This document shows positions 34,858-43,746 of a stretch of DNA of 64,000 nucleotides, in pieces (the first letter of the stretch is position 1; each line of letters starts with the position of its first letter). The notes beneath the pieces are model-generated. The model searched no databases. It was not told the DNA's origin and was given only the letters and a program-made list of their open reading frames with translations. The translations under genes and the position numbers were made by a program. Source of the stretch: Ancrocorticia sp047602305 (GTDB taxonomy: Bacteria > Actinomycetota > Actinomycetes > Actinomycetales > Actinomycetaceae); contig JASGHO010000001.1 in assembly GCA_047602305.1 (NCBI GenBank), positions 806,001 through 870,000 of the forward strand, in the 5' to 3' direction.

Positions 34858-36074
34858 TGCCCAGGTCACGCCTTACTATCCCAGCGCTCATCTGCTCGAT
34901 CGGATTACTAGCAGTCGGCTGTACAAACAGTAGCGTGCCAATCCTGCAAAAAGAAGCTGCATCACTGTCGGGAGTCATCGCAGCAATCAGAATCAGCCCG
35001 CAGTTACGGGACATCAACGGTGGCGCCGATGACGGGTACGTCATCCTTATTTCTGAGGATGGAACAACGCAAGCACTCGAAGCTGGACCAATGGATACCG
35101 GTCAATTAGTTTGGGGAGAGAGCGGTTTGTTCTTTTCCGGACCTACTAACGAGTTTCTCCTTACCGATGATGGTCTCACAAGCCATACTCGCGGCACTGA
35201 AGAAGTCTACGAAACCGCTCGCTTTCTTTCCCCTGGCAATGAAGGTTTCATATCTCTGTATAACGCTGGTTTCGGTGATGGCCATTACGAAAACCATATC
35301 GTTACCGGCAGCAAAGCGAGTGCTAGCTCATGGGAGACCAGCGGCTACTTTTCCTGGGTCAGCCAGTGCGATGATGTCATCATCGGCGTTTCCGACATCG
35401 CAGAAACCGCACTAAGTAGTGCTAGACCCCCATCGAAGACCGAGGTGCTCATGCAGCTCTACCCGAAGCCCAGCAACGAAGAATCGGCACTACTTTCCAC
35501 CCTCGATTTCGAGGGGGAATACGTTGGGACCTCCTACGAAGCCCCGTGCCTCAATGGCACAAGCTACTCGCTGTCAAATTATTTTGAACAACCGGATATT
35601 CCCGACAGCGGCTACCCAGTTATCCGCTCATGGAATATCTCAAGCGGTGCGCACAGCGTGTTACCTCTCGTAAATGAAGATGGATCACCGCTGGACATCA
35701 GCATGGATGATGTCATGGTCAATCTGGGGATTATCACTGAAGGCACATACTGGTGGGCCAGCCAGTTAGGACAGGTCTTCAGCACTGATCTAGAGAGCGG
35801 AACAACCAACGAGGAGTACCAGTTTGAACTAACCAGCCCTGAAATGGGCGAAGCACAGTTCATCTTTACAGAGGATTCAATCTTCGTGCTCGATGTCAGC
35901 CAAGACAAAAAAGAACCACTGGATCTTTCCAGATACGATCTGATGACCGGGAAGCGCACTCGGTTGATGACCGTCTCCAGTATTGGTGCGATCTACAAGG
36001 GTGACATGATCCTCCGCGATATGGCTCTCAATCCTGAATGGGTCACCAAGAATGAGATCACCAAGCATGAGTAG
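34857..36074 (+). CDS. Lipoprotein B of a paralogous pair
   Basis: 405-aa lipoprotein with lipobox LAVGC. Homologous to lipoprotein A along its length (NSSVPILQKEAASLS, RISPQLRDIN, LFFSGPTNEFLL, VSQCDDVIIGVSDIAET, SIGAIYKGDMILRDMALNPEW). No characterised domain recognised; predicted beta-rich. Unlike A, it is preceded directly by the leader found before the YiiX-like gene, so duplication followed by deletion of a second hydrolase gene is likely. The GTG start lies at the leader's third hairpin. The final ITKHE repeats a short C-terminal piece. Confidence 0.75.
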   Translation: MPRSRLTIPALICSIGLLAVGCTNSSVPILQKEAASLSGVIAAIRISPQLRDINGGADDGYVILISEDGTTQALEAGPMDTGQLVWGESGLFFSGPTNEFLLTDDGLTSHTRGTEEVYETARFLSPGNEGFISLYNAGFGDGHYENHIVTGSKASASSWETSGYFSWVSQCDDVIIGVSDIAETALSSARPPSKTEVLMQLYPKPSNEESALLSTLDFEGEYVGTSYEAPCLNGTSYSLSNYFEQPDIPDSGYPVIRSWNISSGAHSVLPLVNEDGSPLDISMDDVMVNLGIITEGTYWWASQLGQVFSTDLESGTTNEEYQFELTSPEMGEAQFIFTEDSIFVLDVSQDKKEPLDLSRYDLMTGKRTRLMTVSSIGAIYKGDMILRDMALNPEWVTKNEITKHE

Positions 36075-36219
36075 GAGTCGGTAGCACTGACCTCAGAATA
36101 ACGAAGACATAAATACTCAAATTCTGATGTCACACTTTCCCTCTCTCACACAACATCATAGAAAAAGGCAAGATTTTTGAGACCGACTCGTCTCGGCTAG
36201 ATATTCCTCAGGTGGTTGC

Positions 36220-36741
36220 ATGAAAACGTTCTCGGCGTTCTTCGAAGAGAACTATTCCTTGGTTGTCGGCGTAGCAGAACGGCGTCTCAATTCAAGACCA
36301 GACGCTGAGGAGATCGCTACCGAGGCCTTTCGTATCGCTTGGGAAAAATATCTCGACGGCTGTCCACTCACTATGCCTTGGATTTACGGAATCGTGAGGA
36401 ATCTGATCGGCGACGAGTACCGGAAGCGAGGGAGGCGAGCAGATCTGCAACAACGCCTCAACTCCAGCTTCGCTCTAAGGGAGTCCACCACTCACGAATC
36501 TCGCATGGATATCCATGACGCAATTAATCGCCTCCCTTCTGCGGAACGAGACGTTCTCGAAATGACTTACTGGGAACGTCTCACCTCAGAAGAGATTGCT
36601 GAAATTCTAGATGTTACGAGCGCGACTGTGCGGCAAAGGATCGCACGTGCAAGGAAACATCTACTGGCAGCACTCACAGAGTCAGACGATACTAACGAAA
36701 GGAGAGACAATCATGGAGAAACAGCCCGTGTCCATGGATGA
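36220..36741 (+). CDS. ECF-type RNA polymerase sigma factor
   Basis: 173-aa sigma-70 family protein with only regions 2 and 4. Region 2: YSLVVGVAERRLNSRPDAEE followed by WIYGIVRNLIGDEYRKRGRR. Region 4: LPSAERDVLEMTYWERLTSE followed by IAEILDVTSATVRQRIARAR. It overlaps the next gene by 29 nt, and that gene's product has the layout of a membrane anti-sigma factor. The upstream gap 36075-36219 contains GAGAC-N6-GTCTC (about 36180-36196) near a TAGATAT, possibly its own promoter. Targets may include the neighbouring secreted proteins (inference). Confidence 0.9.
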   Translation: MKTFSAFFEENYSLVVGVAERRLNSRPDAEEIATEAFRIAWEKYLDGCPLTMPWIYGIVRNLIGDEYRKRGRRADLQQRLNSSFALRESTTHESRMDIHDAINRLPSAERDVLEMTYWERLTSEEIAEILDVTSATVRQRIARARKHLLAALTESDDTNERRDNHGETARVHG

Positions 36742-37726
36742 TTTCCTGGATGAGATGATCCGTGACGCAGACCCAGGAACTGTGCACCGTGGAACGCCCC
36801 TCTCTGAGCGTGGCCTTCGGGAACTCGCTGAGTATCAGGCTAAGGAAGCTGCCCTCAGCCGGAGCTTCAATCGCTGCACGCCAATACGGCCGACTCGAGC
36901 ACACAGGCGACGAGTGTTCGCTGGCGCTGGTGCATTCCTCATGATGCTGGCCGTTGCCGTTTTGTCATTGACAACATCCTTATACCCAACAACGGCGATC
37001 GCATCGACTCCACCGCTCCTTGTGCTCACACCTCTTGATGCCGAGGCTTCTGCAACGCTCAAGAACATGGCGGATATTCGTCGCGCCGGTCCTGGGCGCG
37101 GTAACACTATCCGTACTCAGACCTGGGCTCTCAACACCTCAATCGGCGAGGACGGAACAATCGAGTATTCCGCAATTGAACCGGAGTGGAGCGAAACCAC
37201 ATTCAATGCGGATGGTTCCATACATTACTTGCTCATCGCTGCTGAGCCGTTTCCAGGCCAAGAAAGCAAGAATCTAACCAAACCAGGCACAATCCTTGTC
37301 AACGATACATTCTCCCCTGAAGGTTGGGAACCACCTTTCCCCGAGGGGCCACCTGCTGATATGGAGGAAGTTGGAGATTATCTCACTCGTTTCACCGAAA
37401 CAGAGAATCTCACGGTAGGCCAGACAATTCAGGAGATCAGTACGATTCTCTCAAAGTATCTCCTCGATACCGAACAGGAAGCAGGACTTATCGAATACCT
37501 CAGCACACTGGAAGGTATTGATACGGTCGGTTCTACTCACGATCGCCTGGGAAGAGAAGGGATAGTATTCCGTGCTACTGATCGCCTTCCCAATCAGCTC
37601 GAAGATTACTTGATCGTCTCACCAACAACGGGACAAATCCTCGCCGTAGAAACTGTCTATATTGCAGCTGACAGAACAGATATTGAAACGCCTTCTGTAA
37701 TTTCGTACACCGCCTGGCAATACTGA
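36713..37726 (+). CDS. Membrane protein, probable anti-sigma partner
   Basis: 337-aa protein. About 70 cytoplasmic residues (MEKQPVSMDDFLDEMIRDAD) precede one transmembrane helix (FAGAGAFLMMLAVAVLSLTT), then a 240-residue extracytoplasmic domain. It resembles proteins annotated CU044_5270 family that accompany ECF sigma genes in actinobacteria. No zinc-binding anti-sigma motif (HxxxCxxC) is visible. GGAGAG 7 nt before ATG 36713 supports a start inside the sigma gene. Probably holds the sigma factor at the membrane; function by position and topology, not proven. Confidence 0.75.
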   Translation: MEKQPVSMDDFLDEMIRDADPGTVHRGTPLSERGLRELAEYQAKEAALSRSFNRCTPIRPTRAHRRRVFAGAGAFLMMLAVAVLSLTTSLYPTTAIASTPPLLVLTPLDAEASATLKNMADIRRAGPGRGNTIRTQTWALNTSIGEDGTIEYSAIEPEWSETTFNADGSIHYLLIAAEPFPGQESKNLTKPGTILVNDTFSPEGWEPPFPEGPPADMEEVGDYLTRFTETENLTVGQTIQEISTILSKYLLDTEQEAGLIEYLSTLEGIDTVGSTHDRLGREGIVFRATDRLPNQLEDYLIVSPTTGQILAVETVYIAADRTDIETPSVISYTAWQY

Positions 37727-37765
37727 CAAAACTCGCCCGTCACCTCAAAGAAAGGAATCTAATTC

Positions 37766-38266
37766 ATGCACTTTATCCGCACTATTCTGGCATTTCCCCT
37801 CATCGCAGCCCTCGGGCTCCTTGCCCCAGTCACTTGGGCTTCAGAGTCTGAATCAACCGTAATGCAGCGTCACATTAATGAGGTGATTGCAGAATATGGA
37901 GGTAAGCAGACTGACTGGAACGAAGTCACATGGGACGACGGAAACGTCGTACTCACCGTCGACCCAATGTTCGGCAACACTACCAACATCTCATCCCAAC
38001 GAATCATCACAACAGCCGTGGATAGCTGCGCATCAGGCAAATATTGCGTCTACTCGAACGGTTCGTATGGCGGCAGCAAGATTAGCTATTCTTCCTGCCC
38101 TGCAACTATCACCTCGTTTGGTTCCATTAGCTCCGTGCGATCAATCAAGAACAACCGGTCCTCAGGAACTGTCCGTGCGTACAACGGAAGCACCCTCAAA
38201 TCGACGCTCTCTCCGGGCAGTGGTAGCTCAAGCGTCAGCGGAATAACGAAGGTCACATGCTCCTGA
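37766..38266 (+). CDS. Secreted peptidase inhibitor I36-like protein
   Basis: 166-aa exported protein with signal peptide MHFIRTILAFPLIAALGLLA ending near TWASES. The C-terminal half, CASGKYCVYSNGSYGGSKIS then FGSISSVRSIKNNRSSGTVR, has the I36/beta-gamma-crystallin-like pattern (CxxGxxCxYxxxxYGG) seen in Streptomyces metalloprotease inhibitor SMPI and relatives; two further Cys may form a second disulfide. It follows the anti-sigma gene by 39 bp without a new promoter, so it is probably in the sigma operon. It may inhibit an external protease or bind calcium or the cell surface. Confidence 0.8.
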   Translation: MHFIRTILAFPLIAALGLLAPVTWASESESTVMQRHINEVIAEYGGKQTDWNEVTWDDGNVVLTVDPMFGNTTNISSQRIITTAVDSCASGKYCVYSNGSYGGSKISYSSCPATITSFGSISSVRSIKNNRSSGTVRAYNGSTLKSTLSPGSGSSSVSGITKVTCS

Positions 38267-38294
38267 GAAACTAAAATTAGAAGGAAGATCCTCG

Positions 38295-38328
38295 ACGGGG
38301 AACAGTTAACCTACTAACTGTTCCCCGT
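38295..38328 (+). terminator. Terminator closing the accessory cassette
   Basis: ACGGGGAACAGTTA (38295-38308) pairs with TAACTGTTCCCCGT (38315-38328), a 14-bp stem with a 6-nt loop. It marks the end of the low-GC stretch. Confidence 0.75.
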
Positions 38329-38518
38329 TCCTGATTCTCCAGCACCGAGGACTGCAGCACCGCCCACCAGAATTGCCTGTGAAGGTGAGCCAACGTTGGA
38401 GCAGTAGCTCTCTTGCCCGCTCCGGCGGCAGCTGCTTTGGTGGTGCGTGGCAGCCCCAGCGTCTTACAAATGCGCCATTGTTCCTTACGTATCAACACTT
38501 TGGAGATAAACTCCCGCC

Positions 38519-40651
38519 ATGACCTTTCCCAGTGACTCGAGTGTTCCCTCTTCTCGCTCCCGTGAGAATTCGCGCCCACTCGGATCAACACGCGTAGCTG
38601 CCACTCCAGCAAGTGTGGCAGCTCGGCGGGCCCACCGTGCAGCAGCCCCACGCCCCAAACGCTATGACATCCAGGGGCTTCGCGCGGTCTGCATGATCCA
38701 GGTCCTGCTGTTCCACGCCTGGAACGTCGGTTCACCGATCGGCCTGGACGCATTCTTGATGATCTCGGCATTCCTCATGACGGCGTCGTTCATCAGAAGC
38801 GCCGAACGCGGCAAGACGCCCTTCTTCCTTGAGCGGTGGGCCAATACGTTCAAGCGGCTAGTGCCGCCGCTTATCGTCGTCATCGCGCTGGCGCTGTGGG
38901 CGTCGGTGCGGCTTCTTCCCGCGAACCGCGTGCCGGAAATCTTCGACCAAGCATTCGCCTCACTCACCTACACCCAGAACTGGCGCCTCATTGACGTGGC
39001 CGCGGATTACTTCGCCGAAAACAGCGCGATGTCGAGTCCGTTCATGCACTTGTGGTCGATGTCCGTGCAAGGGCAAGTGTTCCTCCTCTGGCCCGTCATT
39101 CTGGCCTTCTGCGCGTTCATCGCCAAGCGTTTCCGCTGGCGCATCCGGCCGGTGGCTTTCGTGGTCTTCACCCTCATCGCGATCGGCTCGCTGGTGTGGC
39201 TCATCTGGTTCGCACCCACCGACGGCTCCGTCTACTTCTACACCCGCGCCCGGCTCTGGGAATTCGCACTCGGATCCCTCTTCGCCATCGCCACACCCTG
39301 GCTAACCCAGCTCCGCCTCCCCCACCGTGCCATCTCGTGGCTGAGCCTGCTCGTCATGGCGGTCTACTACGTCGTCGTCCGAACTGACACCGTTAGTCCC
39401 ATCGCCGCGATCTCCCTCGTGGCCACGTCGATGATCCTCGTCTTCCCCACCGGGGAGATGCCCTGGGGCGCGGGTCGCCTGCTGGCCTGGAAGCCGCTCG
39501 TCAACCTCGGCGACATCTCCTACGCCGTCTACCTCGTTCACTGGCCCATCTTTGTCATCTACCTCAACTTGGTAGGCGATGACCGCCTCGCCGTCAGCGA
39601 CGGAATCGTCCTCATCATCCTCTCCATCCTGGTTGCGTGGGGTCTCACCCTCGCCGTCGACAATCCACTTCACAACTGGACGTGGTCGAACCGGGGCACT
39701 CTCAACAAGGTGAGCGTCGCCGTCGTCGCCCTCGCTGTTGGTATCGGTGGAGTCTACTTCGTCGACGGCCGCATGTACGGGTTCTCGCAGAAGAAAGCTG
39801 ACACGGCCACCGTCACTCTCAACCCGGCCACTCACCCAGGCGCGCTCGCGCTTCGTTCGCAAGTCGAGGTCCCGTTTACCGAAGCGCCACTTCCCGACCC
39901 CACGGCTGGCTGGTACGCATCACTCCCCGATTCGTGCGACGACGGCGTCCCGGCCGAGTTCGCAATGCCCTCGCTCGGCTACTGCTCCCAGGTTGGTGAC
40001 CCTGCCACGGCTACTCAGCGCATCCTCGCCGTCGGCAGTTCCAAACTCACCCAATGGTCGCAGGCCCTCGTCCAGGTAGCCAAAGAGAACGACTGGTTCA
40101 TCCAACTCTCCCATCACTCCGCCTGCTCGTGGAGCTTCGACCCGGAAGCCACCGCACCCTGCCAGACACGCAACAGTGCGGCCCTCAACTACGTGGACAC
40201 CTTCCAACCGGACTACGTACTCCTCCTGTCCACCCAGACGGCCGGCGCCTCACCAGACGAACGCCTCATCCCCGGACTGCCTGAACTGGTGGCGGAAATC
40301 AACGCCCGCGGCGTGCCCGTTATCGGACTACGCGACACCCTCGGCGACAAGAAGAGTTTGTTGGAATGTTCCCTCGCCAACCCCACCACGGCGATCCTTG
40401 GCGGATGCATTCTCTCCCGGTCCGGCCACCAGGCCGCGGCAAATCCCGCCGACCAACTCGCCCCCTACAGATTCGCCTCCCTCGACTTCACCGACCAACT
40501 CTGCACCGGCGACATCTGCCCCACCACCATCGGAAACGTCTACGTCTACGTAGACACCATGCACATCAGCAACGAATACATGGCCACCATGGCGCCCGTT
40601 CTCAACCTGCGCATGCTGGAGGCCATGGCCTATCTTGACGGAGCAGGGTAA
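38519..40651 (+). CDS. Acyltransferase 3 / SGNH-domain membrane protein
   Basis: 710-aa OafA-like protein. About 50 polar residues precede an acyltransferase-3 domain with about ten membrane helices: YDIQGLRAVCMIQVLLFHAW (Arg and His), SSPFMHLWSMSVQGQVFLLW, GDISYAVYLVHWPIFV. A C-terminal extracytoplasmic SGNH-like domain begins ILAVGSSKLTQWSQALVQ (block I) and ends near VYVDTMHISNEYM (Asp-x-x-His). The family O-acetylates peptidoglycan or surface glycans. Block I reads GSSK rather than GDS, and the usual GFFxxSGF reads DAFLMISAFL; both are deviations. ATG 38519 has only a distant GGAG. Confidence 0.88.
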   Translation: MTFPSDSSVPSSRSRENSRPLGSTRVAATPASVAARRAHRAAAPRPKRYDIQGLRAVCMIQVLLFHAWNVGSPIGLDAFLMISAFLMTASFIRSAERGKTPFFLERWANTFKRLVPPLIVVIALALWASVRLLPANRVPEIFDQAFASLTYTQNWRLIDVAADYFAENSAMSSPFMHLWSMSVQGQVFLLWPVILAFCAFIAKRFRWRIRPVAFVVFTLIAIGSLVWLIWFAPTDGSVYFYTRARLWEFALGSLFAIATPWLTQLRLPHRAISWLSLLVMAVYYVVVRTDTVSPIAAISLVATSMILVFPTGEMPWGAGRLLAWKPLVNLGDISYAVYLVHWPIFVIYLNLVGDDRLAVSDGIVLIILSILVAWGLTLAVDNPLHNWTWSNRGTLNKVSVAVVALAVGIGGVYFVDGRMYGFSQKKADTATVTLNPATHPGALALRSQVEVPFTEAPLPDPTAGWYASLPDSCDDGVPAEFAMPSLGYCSQVGDPATATQRILAVGSSKLTQWSQALVQVAKENDWFIQLSHHSACSWSFDPEATAPCQTRNSAALNYVDTFQPDYVLLLSTQTAGASPDERLIPGLPELVAEINARGVPVIGLRDTLGDKKSLLECSLANPTTAILGGCILSRSGHQAAANPADQLAPYRFASLDFTDQLCTGDICPTTIGNVYVYVDTMHISNEYMATMAPVLNLRMLEAMAYLDGAG

Positions 40652-40777
40652 AGAAAACGGCGGGCGAGAAATAGCAGCGACTCGGCGGCGAATTCGCACC
40701 ATTTTCCACAGCACAGATGTAACCTTTGTTCTAACCACGCGACTCGAGCAAGGACGAGCCGCCAGAAGGGAACAGCC

Positions 40778-41482
40778 ATGAATACAGGTCGAGTCACACG
40801 TTGGAGCCGAATCGCTACGGCAGGCAGCATGGCAACAGCGATGATGATCACCATGGCCGCATGCTCCAGCTATACCCCACGAGCCCACGAGGAGCCCGCG
40901 GCTAGCCCCGAGGTAACCGCGAGCGCGGCACCGGGTGCAACGCAGGACCCGACTGCTGCACCCGGAGTTACGGGAGTCACGGCGGAGCAGGCGCAAGCAC
41001 TTCTCGCCACGGTCGACTGTGCGGCGGGAGCAGATCCTTTCGACTTCAACTGGCGTAACACGCTCCCCATTTTTGCAGGAAGTGGGATCGCAGCTGCCGG
41101 CACCTGTTCCGGGGACCCGTCGGCTATCACCACGTACGACGGCGACCTCGCTGAGCTTGCGGTCCTTCTCGCACGGCCCGATGACACCACTCCGCTCGCA
41201 GAAGGAACAGGCTGCGACAATTACTACGAGGCCCAGCCCAACCTGTGGATCGTTACCACTGAAGGTACGCTGATGCAGCCGCGCTGGCCTCTTGACAATT
41301 GTAGCCACCTGCTCCAGCCGGTTCCGCCGCAGATTATGGGATGGAGTGCCAACCTACCGGGCGCGAGTGCAGCGGTCGATGATCCAGCAGCCCTCCCGGA
41401 GGAGCAGGCCGTTCCCGAGGAGCAGCCGGTCTACGAAGAGCCCGTGTACGAGGAGTACGTCGAGGAACCCGTCAGCGAGTAG
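40778..41482 (+). CDS. Lipoprotein of unknown function with acidic repeat tail
   Basis: 234-aa lipoprotein: lipobox MAAC after a 28-residue signal, a Pro/Ala/Thr-rich linker, then a small domain with four Cys (TVDCAAGADPFDFNW, AGTCSGDPS, EGTGCDNYYE, LDNCSHLL) that probably form two disulfides. The C-terminus has imperfect acidic repeats (PEEQAVPEEQPVYEEPVYEE). No family recognised. AGAAGGGA lies 6 nt before ATG 40778. It follows the acyltransferase by 126 bp and may be co-regulated. Confidence 0.75.
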   Translation: MNTGRVTRWSRIATAGSMATAMMITMAACSSYTPRAHEEPAASPEVTASAAPGATQDPTAAPGVTGVTAEQAQALLATVDCAAGADPFDFNWRNTLPIFAGSGIAAAGTCSGDPSAITTYDGDLAELAVLLARPDDTTPLAEGTGCDNYYEAQPNLWIVTTEGTLMQPRWPLDNCSHLLQPVPPQIMGWSANLPGASAAVDDPAALPEEQAVPEEQPVYEEPVYEEYVEEPVSE

Positions 41483-41560
41483 GCGTAGGGCATGGAGCGT
41501 CGGGCTCCAGAACTGCCTTCTCTGAAGGGGTCAGGGGCTTGCGTCAGGCTTCCTTTTCTG

Positions 41561-41629
41561 AAGAGGTCACCGTTTCGTGATCAGGTCACAGCAACTAGCC
41601 GTGACCTCTCCACCAAACGGTGGCCTCTT
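41561..41629. repeat. Nested inverted repeat between convergent genes
   Basis: Outer arms AAGAGGTCACCGTTT (41561-41575) and AAACGGTGGCCTCTT (41615-41629): 15 bp with one G-T pair. Inner arms AGGTCAC (41583-41589) and GTGACCT (41601-41607). A further hairpin, GCTGGC (41658-41663) with GCCAGC (41671-41676), lies closer to the dxs stop. Probable bidirectional terminators. Confidence 0.6.
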
Positions 41630-41692
41630 TGGCGCCCGAGAGGCTGATCTACTCGTAGCTGGCTATCAGAGCCAGCAAGACGCCAGCTACCC

Positions 41693-43609
41693 TCAGCGGC
41701 CTTCGATGAGCGCCCTTGCGTCGTCCGCCGTCATGTTTTCTTGGGCGAGGACCGAGCTGCGTGAGGCGTGCGCGATGAACTCGCGGCGCACGCCCAGCTT
41801 CGCCACCGGCACCCGGTGCCCGGCCTTGGCCAGGGCGATCTCGATCTCGCTGCCCACGCCGCCGTCGATCAGGCCGTCCTCCAGCGTCACCACGCGATCG
41901 AATCCGGCCAGGAAGCTCACCAACTCGTCGCTCACCGGCAGCACCCAGCGCGGATCCACCACGGTGACGGCCACGCCCATGGCGGCCTTCGCCGCCTCCA
42001 GCGCGGTACCGGCCATCGCCCCGACGCCCACCACAGCCACGTTCTCCACGCCGCGACCCGACCCCGATTTGTCGGCTGCCAGACCAACACCGGGCACAGT
42101 ATCGGACTCGAACAGCACATCAATACCATCGACGGAGCGCAGCGCCACAATCTCCGCGGGCACCTCGCCCTTGGGGTAACGCACCAGCGTCGGCCCGTCG
42201 ATCGCCACGGCCTCGCGCACCAACTCACGCAACCGCTCGCCGTCGCGCGGCGCCGCCGTGCGCATCCCCGGGATCATGGCGGCCAACGAGAGGTCCCACA
42301 TACCGTTGTGGGAGGCGCCGTCGTCGCCAGTGATTCCAGCGCGATCCAACACGATGGTGACCGGTGCGCCGTGCAGCGCCACATCCATCAGCATCTGGTC
42401 GAAGCCGCGGTTGAGGAAGGTGGCGTACAGCGCAACCACCGGGTGATAGCCCTGCAGCGCCATGCCGGCGGCCATCGTCAGGGCGTGCTGCTCGGCGATG
42501 CCCACGTCAATTACGCGGTCCGGGAACTCGTCCCAGAGCGGCCCCAAACCAACCGGGCGCAGCATCGCGGCGGTGATACCCACCAGTTTCGGTTCCTCGT
42601 AGGCAAGCTTGACGATCTCCTCAGCGAACACGGACGTCCACCCGAAACGCGCCACCTCCACCGGTAGCCCCGTCTCGGGGTGAATGCGCCCGATGGCGTG
42701 GAAACGATCCTCGATATTCTCCTCCGCGGGCTTGTAGCCGCGGCCCTTGTCCGTGATGACGTGCACCACCACGGAGCCGCCAAACTCGCGGGCCAGCGAG
42801 AATGCCTGCTCCAGCTCCTCCAGCGAGTGCCCATCCACCGGGCCGATGTACTTGAGACCGAGGTAGTCGAAAACCCCGGCGTCCACGAAAATATCCTTGA
42901 CGCCGCGCTTGAGACCATGCAGCGCACCGTAGGCCATACGGCCGGGCCTTCCTGCATCCTTGAGCGTCTTTTTCGTCCAATCGAGGAACTGCTCGTAGTT
43001 ACGATTGACGCGCATGGCATCCAACTTGCGTCCGCTCTCGAAGCGGCGCACCACGCCGCCCACGGTGGGCGCGTACGAACGCCCGTTGTCATTGAGAACG
43101 ATCACCACGGGCCGGTCGGGATCCTCCGCGATGTTGTTGAGCGCCTCCCAGGCCATGCCGCCGGTCATGGCGCCGTCGCCAATAATCGCGATGGCGCGGT
43201 TGTCCCGGTTGCCCTTCAGCTGCATGCCGCGAGCGATACCATCGGCCCAGGAGAGCGCCGTGGTGGCGTGAGAATTCTCCACCACGTCATGCTCCGATTC
43301 GGCGCGGGACGGATAGCCCGAAATCCCACCCTCCTGGCGCAGCCGCGAAAAATCGGTGCGCCCCGTGAGGATCTTGTGCACATAGGACTGGTGGCCGGTG
43401 TCAAACACCATGACATCGTCCGGTGAGTCAAAAACACGGTGCAGTGCGATCGTCAGCTCCACGACTCCCAGGTTCGGCCCCAGGTGGCCGCCGGTGCGGG
43501 ATACGTTCTCAACCAAGAACTCCCGAATCTCCTCCGCCAACTGCGTGAGCTGTTGCGGCGAAAGCGCCTTGACGCTCGCGGGGCCCTCAATCTGAGCAAG
43601 AATATCCAC
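41693..43609 (-). CDS. dxs: 1-deoxy-D-xylulose-5-phosphate synthase
   Basis: 638-aa thiamine-diphosphate enzyme of the non-mevalonate isoprenoid pathway; condenses pyruvate and glyceraldehyde-3-phosphate. Motifs: GHQSYVHKILTGR, the ThDP/Mg site GDGAMTGGMAWEALNN, transketolase pyrimidine domain with catalytic Glu in RVIDVGIAEQHA, and DRAGITGDDGASHNG. The start is GTG 43609 because AAGGAGG lies 5 nt upstream; the longer open frame to 43651 is not needed. Length is normal for the family. Confidence 0.95.
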   Translation of the reverse strand: MDILAQIEGPASVKALSPQQLTQLAEEIREFLVENVSRTGGHLGPNLGVVELTIALHRVFDSPDDVMVFDTGHQSYVHKILTGRTDFSRLRQEGGISGYPSRAESEHDVVENSHATTALSWADGIARGMQLKGNRDNRAIAIIGDGAMTGGMAWEALNNIAEDPDRPVVIVLNDNGRSYAPTVGGVVRRFESGRKLDAMRVNRNYEQFLDWTKKTLKDAGRPGRMAYGALHGLKRGVKDIFVDAGVFDYLGLKYIGPVDGHSLEELEQAFSLAREFGGSVVVHVITDKGRGYKPAEENIEDRFHAIGRIHPETGLPVEVARFGWTSVFAEEIVKLAYEEPKLVGITAAMLRPVGLGPLWDEFPDRVIDVGIAEQHALTMAAGMALQGYHPVVALYATFLNRGFDQMLMDVALHGAPVTIVLDRAGITGDDGASHNGMWDLSLAAMIPGMRTAAPRDGERLRELVREAVAIDGPTLVRYPKGEVPAEIVALRSVDGIDVLFESDTVPGVGLAADKSGSGRGVENVAVVGVGAMAGTALEAAKAAMGVAVTVVDPRWVLPVSDELVSFLAGFDRVVTLEDGLIDGGVGSEIEIALAKAGHRVPVAKLGVRREFIAHASRSSVLAQENMTADDARALIEGR

Positions 43610-43746
43610 GCTACCTCCTTGAATCACTCCATGGTAGCGCCTCCGAGCCATCCGGAATGCCAGAAATGCGCGTACATGGACAGGAGAGAAGAGCTCACGT
43701 ACTTTTTTGTGCGTCGTGAGCTATACGGGTGGAAATTTGCCCCGTT

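Noticed and set aside
38277..38771. Minus-strand 164-codon frame between the cassette and the acyltransferase
   Set aside because: Half lies antisense to the acyltransferase start and the rest shows no recognisable motif or ribosome-binding site.
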